Origin: Alloacidobacterium dinghuense | GTDB lineage: Bacteria > Acidobacteriota > Terriglobia > Terriglobales > Acidobacteriaceae | Direction: 5' to 3' | Length of the DNA: 64,000 nucleotides | Assembly (NCBI RefSeq): GCF_014274465.1 | Contig: NZ_CP060394.1 | Span: 2,976,001 to 3,040,000 of the forward strand | Part shown: piece after piece, positions 25,001 through 32,041 of the stretch | Position numbering within the stretch: position 1 is the first letter of the stretch | Layout: every line of letters starts with the position of its first letter | Made by a program: the position numbers and the translations under genes | Notes under the pieces: generated by a model | What the model was told of the DNA's origin: nothing | Databases searched by the model: none | Seen by the model: the letters and a program-made list of their open reading frames with translations, nothing else

Positions 25001-27924
25001 AGGTCGCGAACAGGATTGGCGATCTCTGCTTTGCAGCGTTCAGCGGCATCAACCTCAACACACACCTGTTGGCTGCGGGAGACCCGCTGTCGCAGGTCCA
25101 GCGGGAGGCCGAAAATGGCTTCGAATTCGCGCGACGGACTCGCTTTGGTTTCGCCATTAACGTCATCAGCGTGCAGCTTGCCCTAATCCGGACCTTTCGT
25201 GGTTTGACGCCGGAATTTGGGCGTTTAGACGATGAACAGTTTGAGGAACAACGGTTCGAACGCCATTTGGGCAGCGACTCGGCACTGGCACAACCCGAGT
25301 GCTTTTACTGGATCCGAAAACTGCAAGCTCGCTTCTTCGCCGGGGATTACGTTTCCGCCGTGGATGCTTCATTGCATGCACAAAGATTGCTTTGGTCAGC
25401 TCCATCAAACTTTGAAGCAGTCGATTATCACTACTATGGCGCGCTCTCCCTCGCTGCATCCTGGGACTCTGCGTCTTCTATCGAGAAACAACAGACCATC
25501 GGCGCTCTGGCGGCACATCAACGGCAGCTTGAAGTCTGGACAGAAAATTGTCCGGAGAATTTCGAGAATCGTGCGGCGCTGGTAAGTGCAGAGATCGCAC
25601 GCATAGAGGGCCGTGTGATCGATGCCGAGCAACTTTATGAGAAGGCAATTCGCTCGGCGCACGAGAATGGCTTTATCCATAATGAGGCGCTTGCCAACGA
25701 ACTCACGGCACGATTTTACGCGGCGCGTGGTTTCGACAAGATCGCGGACGTCTACTTGCGTGATGCCCGCTACGGCTATCTCCGCTGGGGAGCCGGCGGC
25801 AAGGTGAAGCAGCTCGATCAGTTGTATCCACACCTCAAGAAAGAAGAACCCGCTCCCGGCCGCGCGAGAACAATCGTGGCGCCGGTCGAAGTTCTCGATT
25901 TGAGCACTATAATCAAAGTCTCGCAAGCCGTCTCGGGCGAGATGGTTCTGGAGAAACTGATCGACAGGATCATGCGAGCGGCCATCGAGCACGCGGGGGC
26001 CACGCGCGGGATTCTGATCTTTTCACGAGGTCATGAACTGCAGATAGAGGCGGAAGCCACCACTTCGGGAGACGATGTTACCGTGCACATGCGAGACGCT
26101 TCTGCTAGAGGAGTGGGGCTGCCGGAATCGCTCGTCCGCTATGTAATGCGGACTCATGAGAGAGTGATTCTTGATGATGCTTCATCACAGAACTGGTTTT
26201 CTACCGATCCCTATTTCCTTCAGCATCAAACCCGTTCTGTCCTCTGTTTGCCGCTGACTCACCAGGCAGAACTCACGGGTGTTCTGTATCTAGAAAATAA
26301 TCTAGCCTCCCACGTTTTTACTCCTGAGCGGACCACCGTGCTGAAGGTGCTTGCCTCGCAAGCAGCAATCTCGCTCGAGAATACGTGGCTTTATCGCGAT
26401 CTCGAAGACCGCGAAGCAAAGATTCGACGCCTGGTCGACGCCAATGTTCTGGGGATTTTCTTCTGGAATTTGGAAGGCGGCATCGTCGGGGCAAACGAGG
26501 AATTTCTGCGCATGGTGGATTACGATCGCGAAGATTTGGCCTCGGGTCGCGTACGCTGGACGGACCTGACACCGGAAGAATGGCGCAAGCGCGATGAACA
26601 GGCCATAGCAGACGTGATAAGGACCGGGAGCGTTCAGCCTTTCGAGAAGGAGTTTTTCCGAAAAAATGGCACCCGTGTTCCTGTACTCGTCGGCTCAGCT
26701 ATGTTCGAGGGAAGTAGGAGCGAAGGTGTGGCATTCGTGCTCGATTTGAGCGAGCAGAAGCGCGCCGAAGGGGAGATCAGAGCGCTAAAAGACCAACTCT
26801 ATCGAGAAAACCTCGCGCTTCACGACGCATACCGCGAGATTTCCGAGCTCAAAGAGAAATTGGTACAAGAGAAGCTCTATCTGGAACAGGAAATTCGCAG
26901 CGACATGGATTTCGAGCAGATCGTGGGAAACAGTCAAGCGCTCAAGCGCATCCTGCAACTGGTCGAAACCGTCGGCCCCAGCGATTCAACGGTTTTGCTG
27001 CTCGGTGAAACAGGAACGGGCAAGGAGTTGATCGCCCGTGCAATTCACGACCGCAGCGGTCGAAAGGATAGAACGTTTGTAAAGCTGAACTGTGCCGCGA
27101 TTCCAACCGGTCTTCTGGAGAGCGAATTGTTCGGCCACGAAAAGGGCGCCTTCACAGGCGCCATCGCGCAACGGATTGGCCGACTGGAGCTGGCCGATCA
27201 AGGAACGCTGTTTCTGGATGAGGTGGGCGACATCCCGATTGAAATCCAACCGAAACTTTTGCGGGCGTTGCAGGAACGGGAGTTTGAACGCCTCGGAAGC
27301 ACGCATACCCGTAAAGTGAACGTTCGCCTCATAGCCGCCACCAATCGCGATCTTGAGAAGATGATCGCAGCACGTGAATTTCGCAGCGATCTGTACTATC
27401 GGCTGAACGTATTTCCGATCCGGATTCCGCCGCTGCGGGAGCGCAAGGGAGATATTCCTCTGCTGGTGAGTTACTTTGTTCAAAAGTTCGCGAAACAGAT
27501 GCAGAAGAAGATCGACACCATTCCGGCAGCCGTGATGAAAGCGCTGGCGGCATGGGAATGGCTCGGAAATGTTCGCGAATTGGAGAATTTTATTGAGCGC
27601 GCAGTGATCCTGACGCGCAACAGCTCCCTGGAGGCGCCCCTTGCAGAGTTACGCAAGGTGAGAACCGAAGAACCTATGCAGGCTGCTTCAAATCACGACG
27701 ATGTGGTTCGCATAGTCAGAGAAACAATCAACGCTCTGCAAGGAAAGTACGGTGTTGCTGATGAACGTACCAATAAGCAGCGCGACGCAATTGTGCGCGC
27801 ACTCGCTGAAACTAAGGGACGCGTTGGCGGTTCCGACGGAGCTGCGGCGCGGATGGGCATCAATCGCACAACGCTCCTAGCCCGGATGAAAAAGTTCGGC
27901 ATCGATCCCAAGCAGTACGCCTGA
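22018..27924 (+). CDS. Giant sigma-54 activator: degenerate Ser/Thr kinase, AAA ATPase, GAF, PAS, NtrC-type AAA+ and Fis HTH
   Basis: The 1968-residue product joins a sensor of the Ser/Thr-kinase/AAA/GAF/PAS type to a transcription activator. Domains in order: protein-kinase fold (about 1-275) with HKDVKPSN (D126, N131) but GFG at 144-146 where DFG is expected and Arg34 at the usual beta-3 lysine, so it looks like a pseudokinase. Next is a predicted AAA ATPase (about 295-480) with Walker A GYSGIGKS (K332) and Walker B FLDD (456-457), then a helical TPR-like stretch to about 1280. GAF (about 1295-1455), PAS (about 1465-1580) and a coiled coil (about 1580-1630) follow. The sigma-54 interaction domain (about 1630-1870) has GETGTGKE (K1669), GAFTGA (1710-1715) and FLDE (1732-1735), and a Fis-type HTH ends the chain. 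GGAG precedes the ATG. In related proteins a histidine kinase takes the place of the sigma-54 module. It probably controls the genes downstream. Confidence 0.93.
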   Translation: MSVEQYVEAVRKDEEFILYRDEHTNQPGSRSVLRLVPASLHPALETLKKIEHEYSLRDELDPAWAVRPLALSDHRGQTALLLEDPGGETLDQFLSEPMQITRFLRLAVGLATALSGLHKKELIHKDVKPSNVLVDPAGHVRLMGFGIASRLPRERQAPKPPEFIAGTLPYMSPEQTGRMNRSIDSRSDLYSLGVTLYEMLTGDLPFAASDPMEWVHCHIARQPMPPGERINGIPGPVSAIIIKLLAKTAEDRYQAAYGVERDLQHCLAELETQHRIDEFPLGKQDTSDRLLVAEKLYGRESEIAALLAAFDRVVADGSPEFVLVSGYSGIGKSSVVNELHKSLVPSRGLFASGKFDQYKRDIPYATLAQALQNLLLPLLSKSEVELSKWRDALHEALAPNGQLIVDLVPEFKLIIGEQLPVPELPPQDAQGRFQLVFRRFISVFTRPEHPLVLFLDDLQWLDTATLDLIEDLLTQPDVRHLMVIGAYRDNEVDSSHPLMRKLEAIRQVRASVQEIVLAPLAVEDLDLLLADSVYCEPERATPLAQLIHEKTAGNPFFAIQFISALAEEGLLIFDHGNGRWFWDLNRIRAKGYTDNVVDLLIGKLNRLSVETRNALQLLACMGNSAAFVLLEMASQHSNEEVHGWLWEAVRTGLIFRMEDSYRFLHDRVQEAAYSLISEELRAEAHLRIGRLLAAHTPPESREERIFEVVNQLNRGAALITARDEREQLAELNLIAGKRAKASAAYTSALTYFTAGTSFLGDDSWKRLHELRFSLELNRAECEFVTGQSAAAEERLTVLSSRALTTIELATVTCLQVDLYTSLDQNDRAIAVCLDYLRHLGMEWSAHPTKEEVKREYAEIWSRLGDRDIEELVELPLMNNPVSLATLDVLTKVLPPALFSDANLLSLAICRAVNLSLEGGNSDGSCVAYVWLGQIAGPHFGDYKAGYRFGLLGYELVEKRGLTRFQARTSMVFACHVLPWAKHVRAGRDLIYQTFEVANRIGDLCFAAFSGINLNTHLLAAGDPLSQVQREAENGFEFARRTRFGFAINVISVQLALIRTFRGLTPEFGRLDDEQFEEQRFERHLGSDSALAQPECFYWIRKLQARFFAGDYVSAVDASLHAQRLLWSAPSNFEAVDYHYYGALSLAASWDSASSIEKQQTIGALAAHQRQLEVWTENCPENFENRAALVSAEIARIEGRVIDAEQLYEKAIRSAHENGFIHNEALANELTARFYAARGFDKIADVYLRDARYGYLRWGAGGKVKQLDQLYPHLKKEEPAPGRARTIVAPVEVLDLSTIIKVSQAVSGEMVLEKLIDRIMRAAIEHAGATRGILIFSRGHELQIEAEATTSGDDVTVHMRDASARGVGLPESLVRYVMRTHERVILDDASSQNWFSTDPYFLQHQTRSVLCLPLTHQAELTGVLYLENNLASHVFTPERTTVLKVLASQAAISLENTWLYRDLEDREAKIRRLVDANVLGIFFWNLEGGIVGANEEFLRMVDYDREDLASGRVRWTDLTPEEWRKRDEQAIADVIRTGSVQPFEKEFFRKNGTRVPVLVGSAMFEGSRSEGVAFVLDLSEQKRAEGEIRALKDQLYRENLALHDAYREISELKEKLVQEKLYLEQEIRSDMDFEQIVGNSQALKRILQLVETVGPSDSTVLLLGETGTGKELIARAIHDRSGRKDRTFVKLNCAAIPTGLLESELFGHEKGAFTGAIAQRIGRLELADQGTLFLDEVGDIPIEIQPKLLRALQEREFERLGSTHTRKVNVRLIAATNRDLEKMIAAREFRSDLYYRLNVFPIRIPPLRERKGDIPLLVSYFVQKFAKQMQKKIDTIPAAVMKALAAWEWLGNVRELENFIERAVILTRNSSLEAPLAELRKVRTEEPMQAASNHDDVVRIVRETINALQGKYGVADERTNKQRDAIVRALAETKGRVGGSDGAAARMGINRTTLLARMKKFGIDPKQYA

Positions 27925-27944
27925 TGTCCCATTCAGCCATGACT

Positions 27945-27963
27945 TGTCAGGATCGCGTTGACA
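27945..27963. promoter_or_regulatory. Inverted repeat TGTCA-N9-TGACA, candidate regulator binding site 2
   Basis: TGTCA-GGATCGCGT-TGACA is centred about 90 bases upstream of the -12 box of the sigma-54 promoter at 28031-28046, a normal enhancer distance. It shares half-sites, spacing and the 8-mer CGTTGACA with the site at 21880-21898. Confidence 0.58.
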
Positions 27964-28030
27964 GTCTCAACCCTCTCCACAGCTAAATTCAATCTTGCCT
28001 GAAAACACAATCAGTTATGCTCTCAGCGTT

Positions 28031-28046
28031 TGGCATATAACTTGCC
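28031..28046 (+). promoter_or_regulatory. Sigma-54 promoter before the STAS-like gene
   Basis: TGGCATATAACTTGCC has the -24 GG and -12 GC elements 10 bases apart with TGGCA and TTGC conserved. The expected start of transcription (about 28057) lies about 16 bases before the ATG at 28073, leaving room for its SD AAGGA. Confidence 0.68.
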
Positions 28047-28072
28047 CATGGGACGGTCAAGGACAGATGCGT

Positions 28073-28399
28073 ATGTTGAAGATCTCGGTTGTCGAAGACA
28101 CGCGCCGTCGCAGGCTGATTGTAGAGGGTAAGCTCGTCGCACCTTGGACCGTTGAGTTGACGACCGTGTGCGAGGCCGCCAAAGCGGGCCTTCATGAAGG
28201 GGAACTTATCGTCGATCTGAGGGGTGTAACGGCGATCAGTCCGGAAGGAGAACGCGTGCTACTGCAATTGATAAACGAAAAGGTCAAATTCCAGTGCGGC
28301 GTGTTTATGAAGGAGGTCTTACGACAACTCGCCCGCAAGAGCCAGAGGAGCCCACAGGGTGTGGTCAAGAAAGCATCCGATGAGGACTCAAATGGCTGA
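28073..28399 (+). CDS. STAS-like (anti-sigma-antagonist fold) small protein
   Basis: The 108-residue product resembles a STAS domain: LKISVVEDTRRRRLIVEGKLVAPWTVELTTVCEAAK, then GELIVDLRGVTAISPEGERVLLQLINEKVKF. In phosphorylatable STAS proteins the loop reads DSSG; here the matching residues are SPEG, so the switch serine is missing and regulation by phosphorylation is doubtful. The tail (about 85-108) is basic then acidic. The ATG at 28073 was chosen because AAGGA lies nine bases upstream and agrees with the predicted sigma-54 start site. Assignment to STAS is moderate. It sits between the large regulator and the crotonase gene, with its own sigma-54 promoter. Confidence 0.7.
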   Translation: MLKISVVEDTRRRRLIVEGKLVAPWTVELTTVCEAAKAGLHEGELIVDLRGVTAISPEGERVLLQLINEKVKFQCGVFMKEVLRQLARKSQRSPQGVVKKASDEDSNG

Positions 28400-28423
28400 A
28401 CGTGATGGCAACGAAACCGTTAC

Positions 28424-28457
28424 GACAGCTGTCAACGTCAACTCAACAGTTTTGACA
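28424..28457. promoter_or_regulatory. Candidate enhancer: palindrome plus half-sites of the shared repeat
   Basis: GACAGCTGTC (28424-28433) is a perfect palindrome overlapping TGTCAACG (28430-28437), the exact reverse complement of the CGTTGACA in sites 1 and 2. A second half-site, TTTTGACA, is at 28450-28457. The group is centred about 100 bases upstream of the -12 box at 28541. The second half does not pair at the N9 spacing, so this site is looser than the other two. Confidence 0.45.
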
Positions 28458-28527
28458 CCGAGATGGTAGCCGGCGGCCGCGTTTGACCGATTCACTCGAT
28501 ATCAATCGTTTACCACAAGCTCGGAGT

Positions 28528-28543
28528 TGGCACGAGCATTGCA
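28528..28543 (+). promoter_or_regulatory. Consensus sigma-54 promoter before the crotonase gene
   Basis: TGGCACGAGCATTGCA matches the full consensus TGGCACG-N4-TTGCA. It stands 150 bases before the GTG start of the crotonase-like gene and directs transcription into the redox operon, leaving a leader of about 140 bases. Confidence 0.82.
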
Positions 28544-28692
28544 ATATAGGTTTCTGTCCACGATGAAAGAGCGATTCGTATAAACAGTTGAACGATGCCC
28601 ATGACTCTATCAGGCGTTTCGGAAGAAAAAATCCGCAAGCCTTCGGCCAGGAGCGATTCAACCCGAGCAAGTAAACCAGAAAGGAGAAAGCT

Positions 28693-29469
28693 GTGCACGC
28701 ACTACAAACGGAATACTTCGATGCCTATCGCAGCCTGAAGCTGACACGAGACGCCAACGGTGTTCTTATTGCCGAATTTCACAGTAACGGCGGCCCGTTC
28801 ACTTTTGCCGCGCAGGATCACACGGAGATTGTGGATGCCTTTTACCGGATCTCGCAGGATCGGGCCAACAAAATCGTGATCCTAACGGGCGCAGGTGGAG
28901 GCTTCATTACTGGTGTCGAATGGCCATCGTTCGGTAACGTATCGGATCCGGGAGTTTGGAGCCAAATTCACGACGAAGGCGTTCAGGTTCTGGAAAACAT
29001 AGCCAACATCCGTGTGCCGGTCATCGCGGCGATCGAGGGACGCGCCCATGTGCACTCCGAGTACGCCCTACTAGCAAATGTGATTGTGGCGGCGGAGGGT
29101 GCGACGTTCCTGGATGGGGCGCACTTTGCCGCCGGCGTAGTGCCGGGCGATGGGATCTTTACCACCTGGAGTTATCGCGCCGGAGCGGGGCGGGCGGAGG
29201 CGTTCTTGCTTAACCCACAGCCGTTGCCCGCGCGCACGGCCTATGAATGGGGAGTGGTTGCGGAGGTTGTGCCGAACGGCAAAGCGCTCAATCGGGCGCA
29301 GGAATTGGCCGGCCTGTATTTGAAGGCTCCCGAGGTGACGCGCCGCAACACGCGTGTGCATTTCATTCAACCACTGAAAGAGCGCATTGTGCGAGAAGTT
29401 GGATATGGACTGTCGCTTGAAGGAGCTTCGGCAGCCGATCTCGTGAAAATCAAAGGAAGCCAAGGCTGA
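28693..29469 (+). CDS. Crotonase-superfamily enzyme, 6-oxocamphor-hydrolase-like
   Basis: The 258-residue product is a crotonase-fold protein. Its core, VPVIAAIEGRAHVHSEYALL then ATFLDGAHF and GVVPGDG (about 108-155), resembles 6-oxocamphor hydrolase, a retro-Claisen enzyme that cleaves the C-C bond of cyclic beta-diketones. H121, H144 and D153 fall where that enzyme has His122, His145 and Asp154 by my recalled alignment. The CoA-binding pattern of true enoyl-CoA hydratases is not obvious. The GTG start at 28693 has AAGGAG at good spacing. It is the first gene after the consensus sigma-54 promoter. Beta-diketone hydrolysis is the favoured role; enoyl-CoA hydratase/isomerase is the alternative. 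Confidence 0.8.
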   Translation: MHALQTEYFDAYRSLKLTRDANGVLIAEFHSNGGPFTFAAQDHTEIVDAFYRISQDRANKIVILTGAGGGFITGVEWPSFGNVSDPGVWSQIHDEGVQVLENIANIRVPVIAAIEGRAHVHSEYALLANVIVAAEGATFLDGAHFAAGVVPGDGIFTTWSYRAGAGRAEAFLLNPQPLPARTAYEWGVVAEVVPNGKALNRAQELAGLYLKAPEVTRRNTRVHFIQPLKERIVREVGYGLSLEGASAADLVKIKGSQG

Positions 29470-29634
29470 ATTAGTGGCTCAGTGAAGAAAATCTGCATGA
29501 AGAGACTTCATTCTTCGAGTTCCTCAAGACATGCTCAAGCCGGGCTGGATCTGCAGATGATCCGATCGAGCCACTAGCGCATGCCCTGGAGAACAGATGT
29601 TTCAAAATAGGCGCGATTTGAAAAAGGAGAGGAC

Positions 29635-31107
29635 ATGACCACTAGGCAAAATACTTCTTCACCTCAGCCACCTCGAAAAGGCGGCCCCGAAGAATACGAT
29701 CTGGTCATTCTTGGCGGCGGCACGGGAGGCACAATCGCCGCCTGGACCTTCGCCGGCCAGGGACAGCGTGTCGCAGTGATCGAACGCAAATACATCGGCG
29801 GATCCTGTCCGAACATCGCCTGTTTGCCGAGCAAGAACATCATTCACAGTGCGAAGGTTGCCTCATACCTGCGCAGAAGTGAAGAGTTCGGCATTGCCAC
29901 AAGAGACTTCGCAGTCGATATGCGCACAGTTCGTGAACGTAAGCGCAGGATGGTTTCGGGTTGGAATGAAGCTTACCTAGGCAACTACGAGAAGAGTGGA
30001 GCGGAGTTCATCCTCGGATCCGGACGCTTCGTCGGCCCCAGAACGCTGGAGGTTACACTTCCTGACGAAACAACGCGTCAACTCCGGGGAGCCAATGTGA
30101 TCGTGAATACTGGCACGCACGCTGCCTTTGAGCCAATTCCCGGCCTTGTTGACGCGCATCCCCTGACACACATCGAAGCACTGGAACTGGATGAAGTACC
30201 CGAGCATCTTCTCGTCATCGGCGGCGGCTACATTGGTTTGGAGATATCCCAGACAATGCGCCGCTTCGGCAGCAAAGTGACTCTGATCGATCGCAATGAC
30301 CGCCTCTTGCATCGAGAAGACGACGACGTAACGGAAGCGCTTCAAAACCTGTTTGACGACGAAGGAATTGAGGTCGCGCTGAACGCACGGCTCAAACAGA
30401 TATCCGGGAAGTCTGGACAGTCGGTCAGAATCCTTGTCGAAAAAAATGGGACCGAAAAGACGCTGGAGGGCAGTCATCTGCTGGTCGCAGCGGGCCGCGC
30501 TCCGAATACCCGGGAAATCGGACTGGAGCTTGCCGGCGTCGAACTCACCGAACGCGGCTACATCAAGGTGAATGAGCGCCTGGAGACCACGGCGCCGGGA
30601 GTTTGGGCGATCGGCGAGGTAGCGGGCAGCCCGCAGTTCACCCACGTAAGCGTCGACGATTTTCGTGTAGTTCATGCCAGCCTCACTGGCGGCAAACGTG
30701 TGACCACAGGAAGACAGGTACCATTTTGTCTTTTCACCGATCCAGAATTGGCCCATATCGGCCTGAGTGAAAAGGAAGCGAAAGCACAAGAGATCAGCTA
30801 CCGATTGTTCAAGGTTCCGATGGAAGCGGTAATGCGTGCGAGCACGATGTCAGAAACGCGAGGATTTTTGAAAGCCTTGGTCGCTGTTGACGAAGACCGC
30901 ATTCTAGGCTTCACGGCTCTCGGTGTTGGCGCGGCCGAGATCATGACTTCGGTACAAATTGCGATGGGCGCTGGGCTGGCCTATACCGTGCTACGCGACA
31001 CCATTCTGACTCACCCAACATTGGTTGAGGGGCTGATACCGCTGTTTACATCTACGCCGTCGGTGCGGAACGCTGCCGAGGCGGCACTAACAAGAGCTTC
31101 TGCTTAA
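29635..31107 (+). CDS. FAD-dependent pyridine nucleotide-disulfide oxidoreductase, RclA/mercuric-reductase-like
   Basis: The 490-residue flavoprotein has an FAD-binding GGGTGG (about 25-30), the redox-active pair C58/C63 in GGSCPNIACLPSK, an NAD(P)H-binding GGGYIGLE near 198, and the C-terminal dimerisation domain. The stretch QFTHVSVDDFRVVHASL, the segment ASTMSETRGFLKALV and the end AYTVLRDTILTHPTLVEGL resemble E. coli RclA, the reactive-chlorine-resistance flavoprotein. No heavy-metal-associated domain or C-terminal Cys pair of MerA is present. AGGAGAGG precedes the ATG. The DUF417 (RclC-like) gene three genes on supports the Rcl comparison. A lipoamide-dehydrogenase-type role is unlikely as no dehydrogenase complex genes are near. 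Confidence 0.88.
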   Translation: MTTRQNTSSPQPPRKGGPEEYDLVILGGGTGGTIAAWTFAGQGQRVAVIERKYIGGSCPNIACLPSKNIIHSAKVASYLRRSEEFGIATRDFAVDMRTVRERKRRMVSGWNEAYLGNYEKSGAEFILGSGRFVGPRTLEVTLPDETTRQLRGANVIVNTGTHAAFEPIPGLVDAHPLTHIEALELDEVPEHLLVIGGGYIGLEISQTMRRFGSKVTLIDRNDRLLHREDDDVTEALQNLFDDEGIEVALNARLKQISGKSGQSVRILVEKNGTEKTLEGSHLLVAAGRAPNTREIGLELAGVELTERGYIKVNERLETTAPGVWAIGEVAGSPQFTHVSVDDFRVVHASLTGGKRVTTGRQVPFCLFTDPELAHIGLSEKEAKAQEISYRLFKVPMEAVMRASTMSETRGFLKALVAVDEDRILGFTALGVGAAEIMTSVQIAMGAGLAYTVLRDTILTHPTLVEGLIPLFTSTPSVRNAAEAALTRASA

Positions 31108-31174
31108 GTAAGGCTGGACTGAGGAAGTTTTCATCGCGGAATAGATCCTCCAAGAAGCTATTAAAGAGCTTGCC

Positions 31175-31885
31175 ATGACCAAGTGCATCATCATTACCGG
31201 AGCATCAAAGGGGATCGGCCGCGCGGCCGCGAATGTTTTAGTAGAAGAGGGTTGGTCAGTGATAGGCGTCGCTCGCAGTTCCCCGCAATCGTTCCCGGGC
31301 ACCTTTATCGAGACAGATCTCGCAGACCAGAATCAGACCCAAGCTCTCGCCAACGATTTGGCCGCTCGCGGGAATGTCCTTGGGATTGTCAACAATGTCG
31401 GCATTGCCAGGCATGAAGCGATTGACACAGTGGATCCAGAAGCGTTCGCTGCGGTCATGGATTTGAATGTTCGCCCAGCGCTGCAGCTCACTCAAGCTCT
31501 TTTGCCCTGCATGCGAGCCGCGCGGTTCGGCCGCATTATTAACGTAACCAGCCTGGTTACTCGCGGGTTCGCATTTCGTTCAAGTTACGCAGCAGCAAAG
31601 GCAGCGCTAGAAAGCCTGACGCGCACTATGGCGATTGAGCTTGCAGCCGACGGCATTACTGCAAACGCCGTTGCGCCAGGCCCGACGGAAACCGAGCTAT
31701 TCCGTGCCAACAATCCGCAAGGTAGTGAAGGAGAGGCCCGCTATTTGAGCAAAGTGCCGATGAAACGGTTCGGACAACCCGTGGAGATTGCGGCGGCGAT
31801 TGCATTTCTTGCAGGGAAGAAAGCGGCGTTCATCACAGGCCAAACGTTATTTGTAGATGGGGGCGCAAGCCTCGGGACTCTCTAG
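31175..31885 (+). CDS. Short-chain dehydrogenase/reductase
   Basis: The 236-residue product is a classical SDR. It has the cofactor motif TGASKGIG (about 8-15), NNVG (about 75), catalytic Ser near 127 in NVTSLVTRG, YAAAK (about 140-144) and the C-terminal FITGQTLFVDGG. Residues after strand beta-2 (ARSSPQS) suggest NADP preference, but this is tentative. It lies 67 bases after the RclA-like gene and probably shares its transcript. Reduction of a carbonyl stress product would fit the neighbours; the substrate is unknown. Confidence 0.9.
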   Translation: MTKCIIITGASKGIGRAAANVLVEEGWSVIGVARSSPQSFPGTFIETDLADQNQTQALANDLAARGNVLGIVNNVGIARHEAIDTVDPEAFAAVMDLNVRPALQLTQALLPCMRAARFGRIINVTSLVTRGFAFRSSYAAAKAALESLTRTMAIELAADGITANAVAPGPTETELFRANNPQGSEGEARYLSKVPMKRFGQPVEIAAAIAFLAGKKAAFITGQTLFVDGGASLGTL

Positions 31886-31890
31886 TGCCA

Positions 31891-31942
31891 ATCGCCGAGA
31901 AAAATGAGGCGATTTTCGCATTCTTAAACATGATCGCCTTTT
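31891..31942 (+). promoter_or_regulatory. Three-segment alternative hairpin with T-tract, attenuator-like
   Basis: ATCGCC (31891-31896), GGCGAT (31908-31913) and ATCGCC (31933-31938) allow two mutually exclusive stems. The downstream one, AGGCGAT with ATCGCCT, is followed by TTTT and resembles an intrinsic terminator. The upstream one would prevent it. It lies between the SDR and the CMD-family gene. Stems are short (6-7 bp) and the terminator loop is long (19 bases). Confidence 0.3.
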
Positions 31943-32041
31943 GCTATCAGTCTGATTGAAACATACGACGGATCATCTCACCGCTTGAAGGATCTACTGA
32001 TCTGTACGGCGTTGAAATCGCCGAACCAGGAGGAAAAAGAC

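Noticed and set aside
29635-31107. Mercuric reductase as the main call for the flavoprotein
   Set aside because: There is no heavy-metal-associated domain, no C-terminal Cys pair and no mer genes; the C-terminal half resembles RclA more closely.
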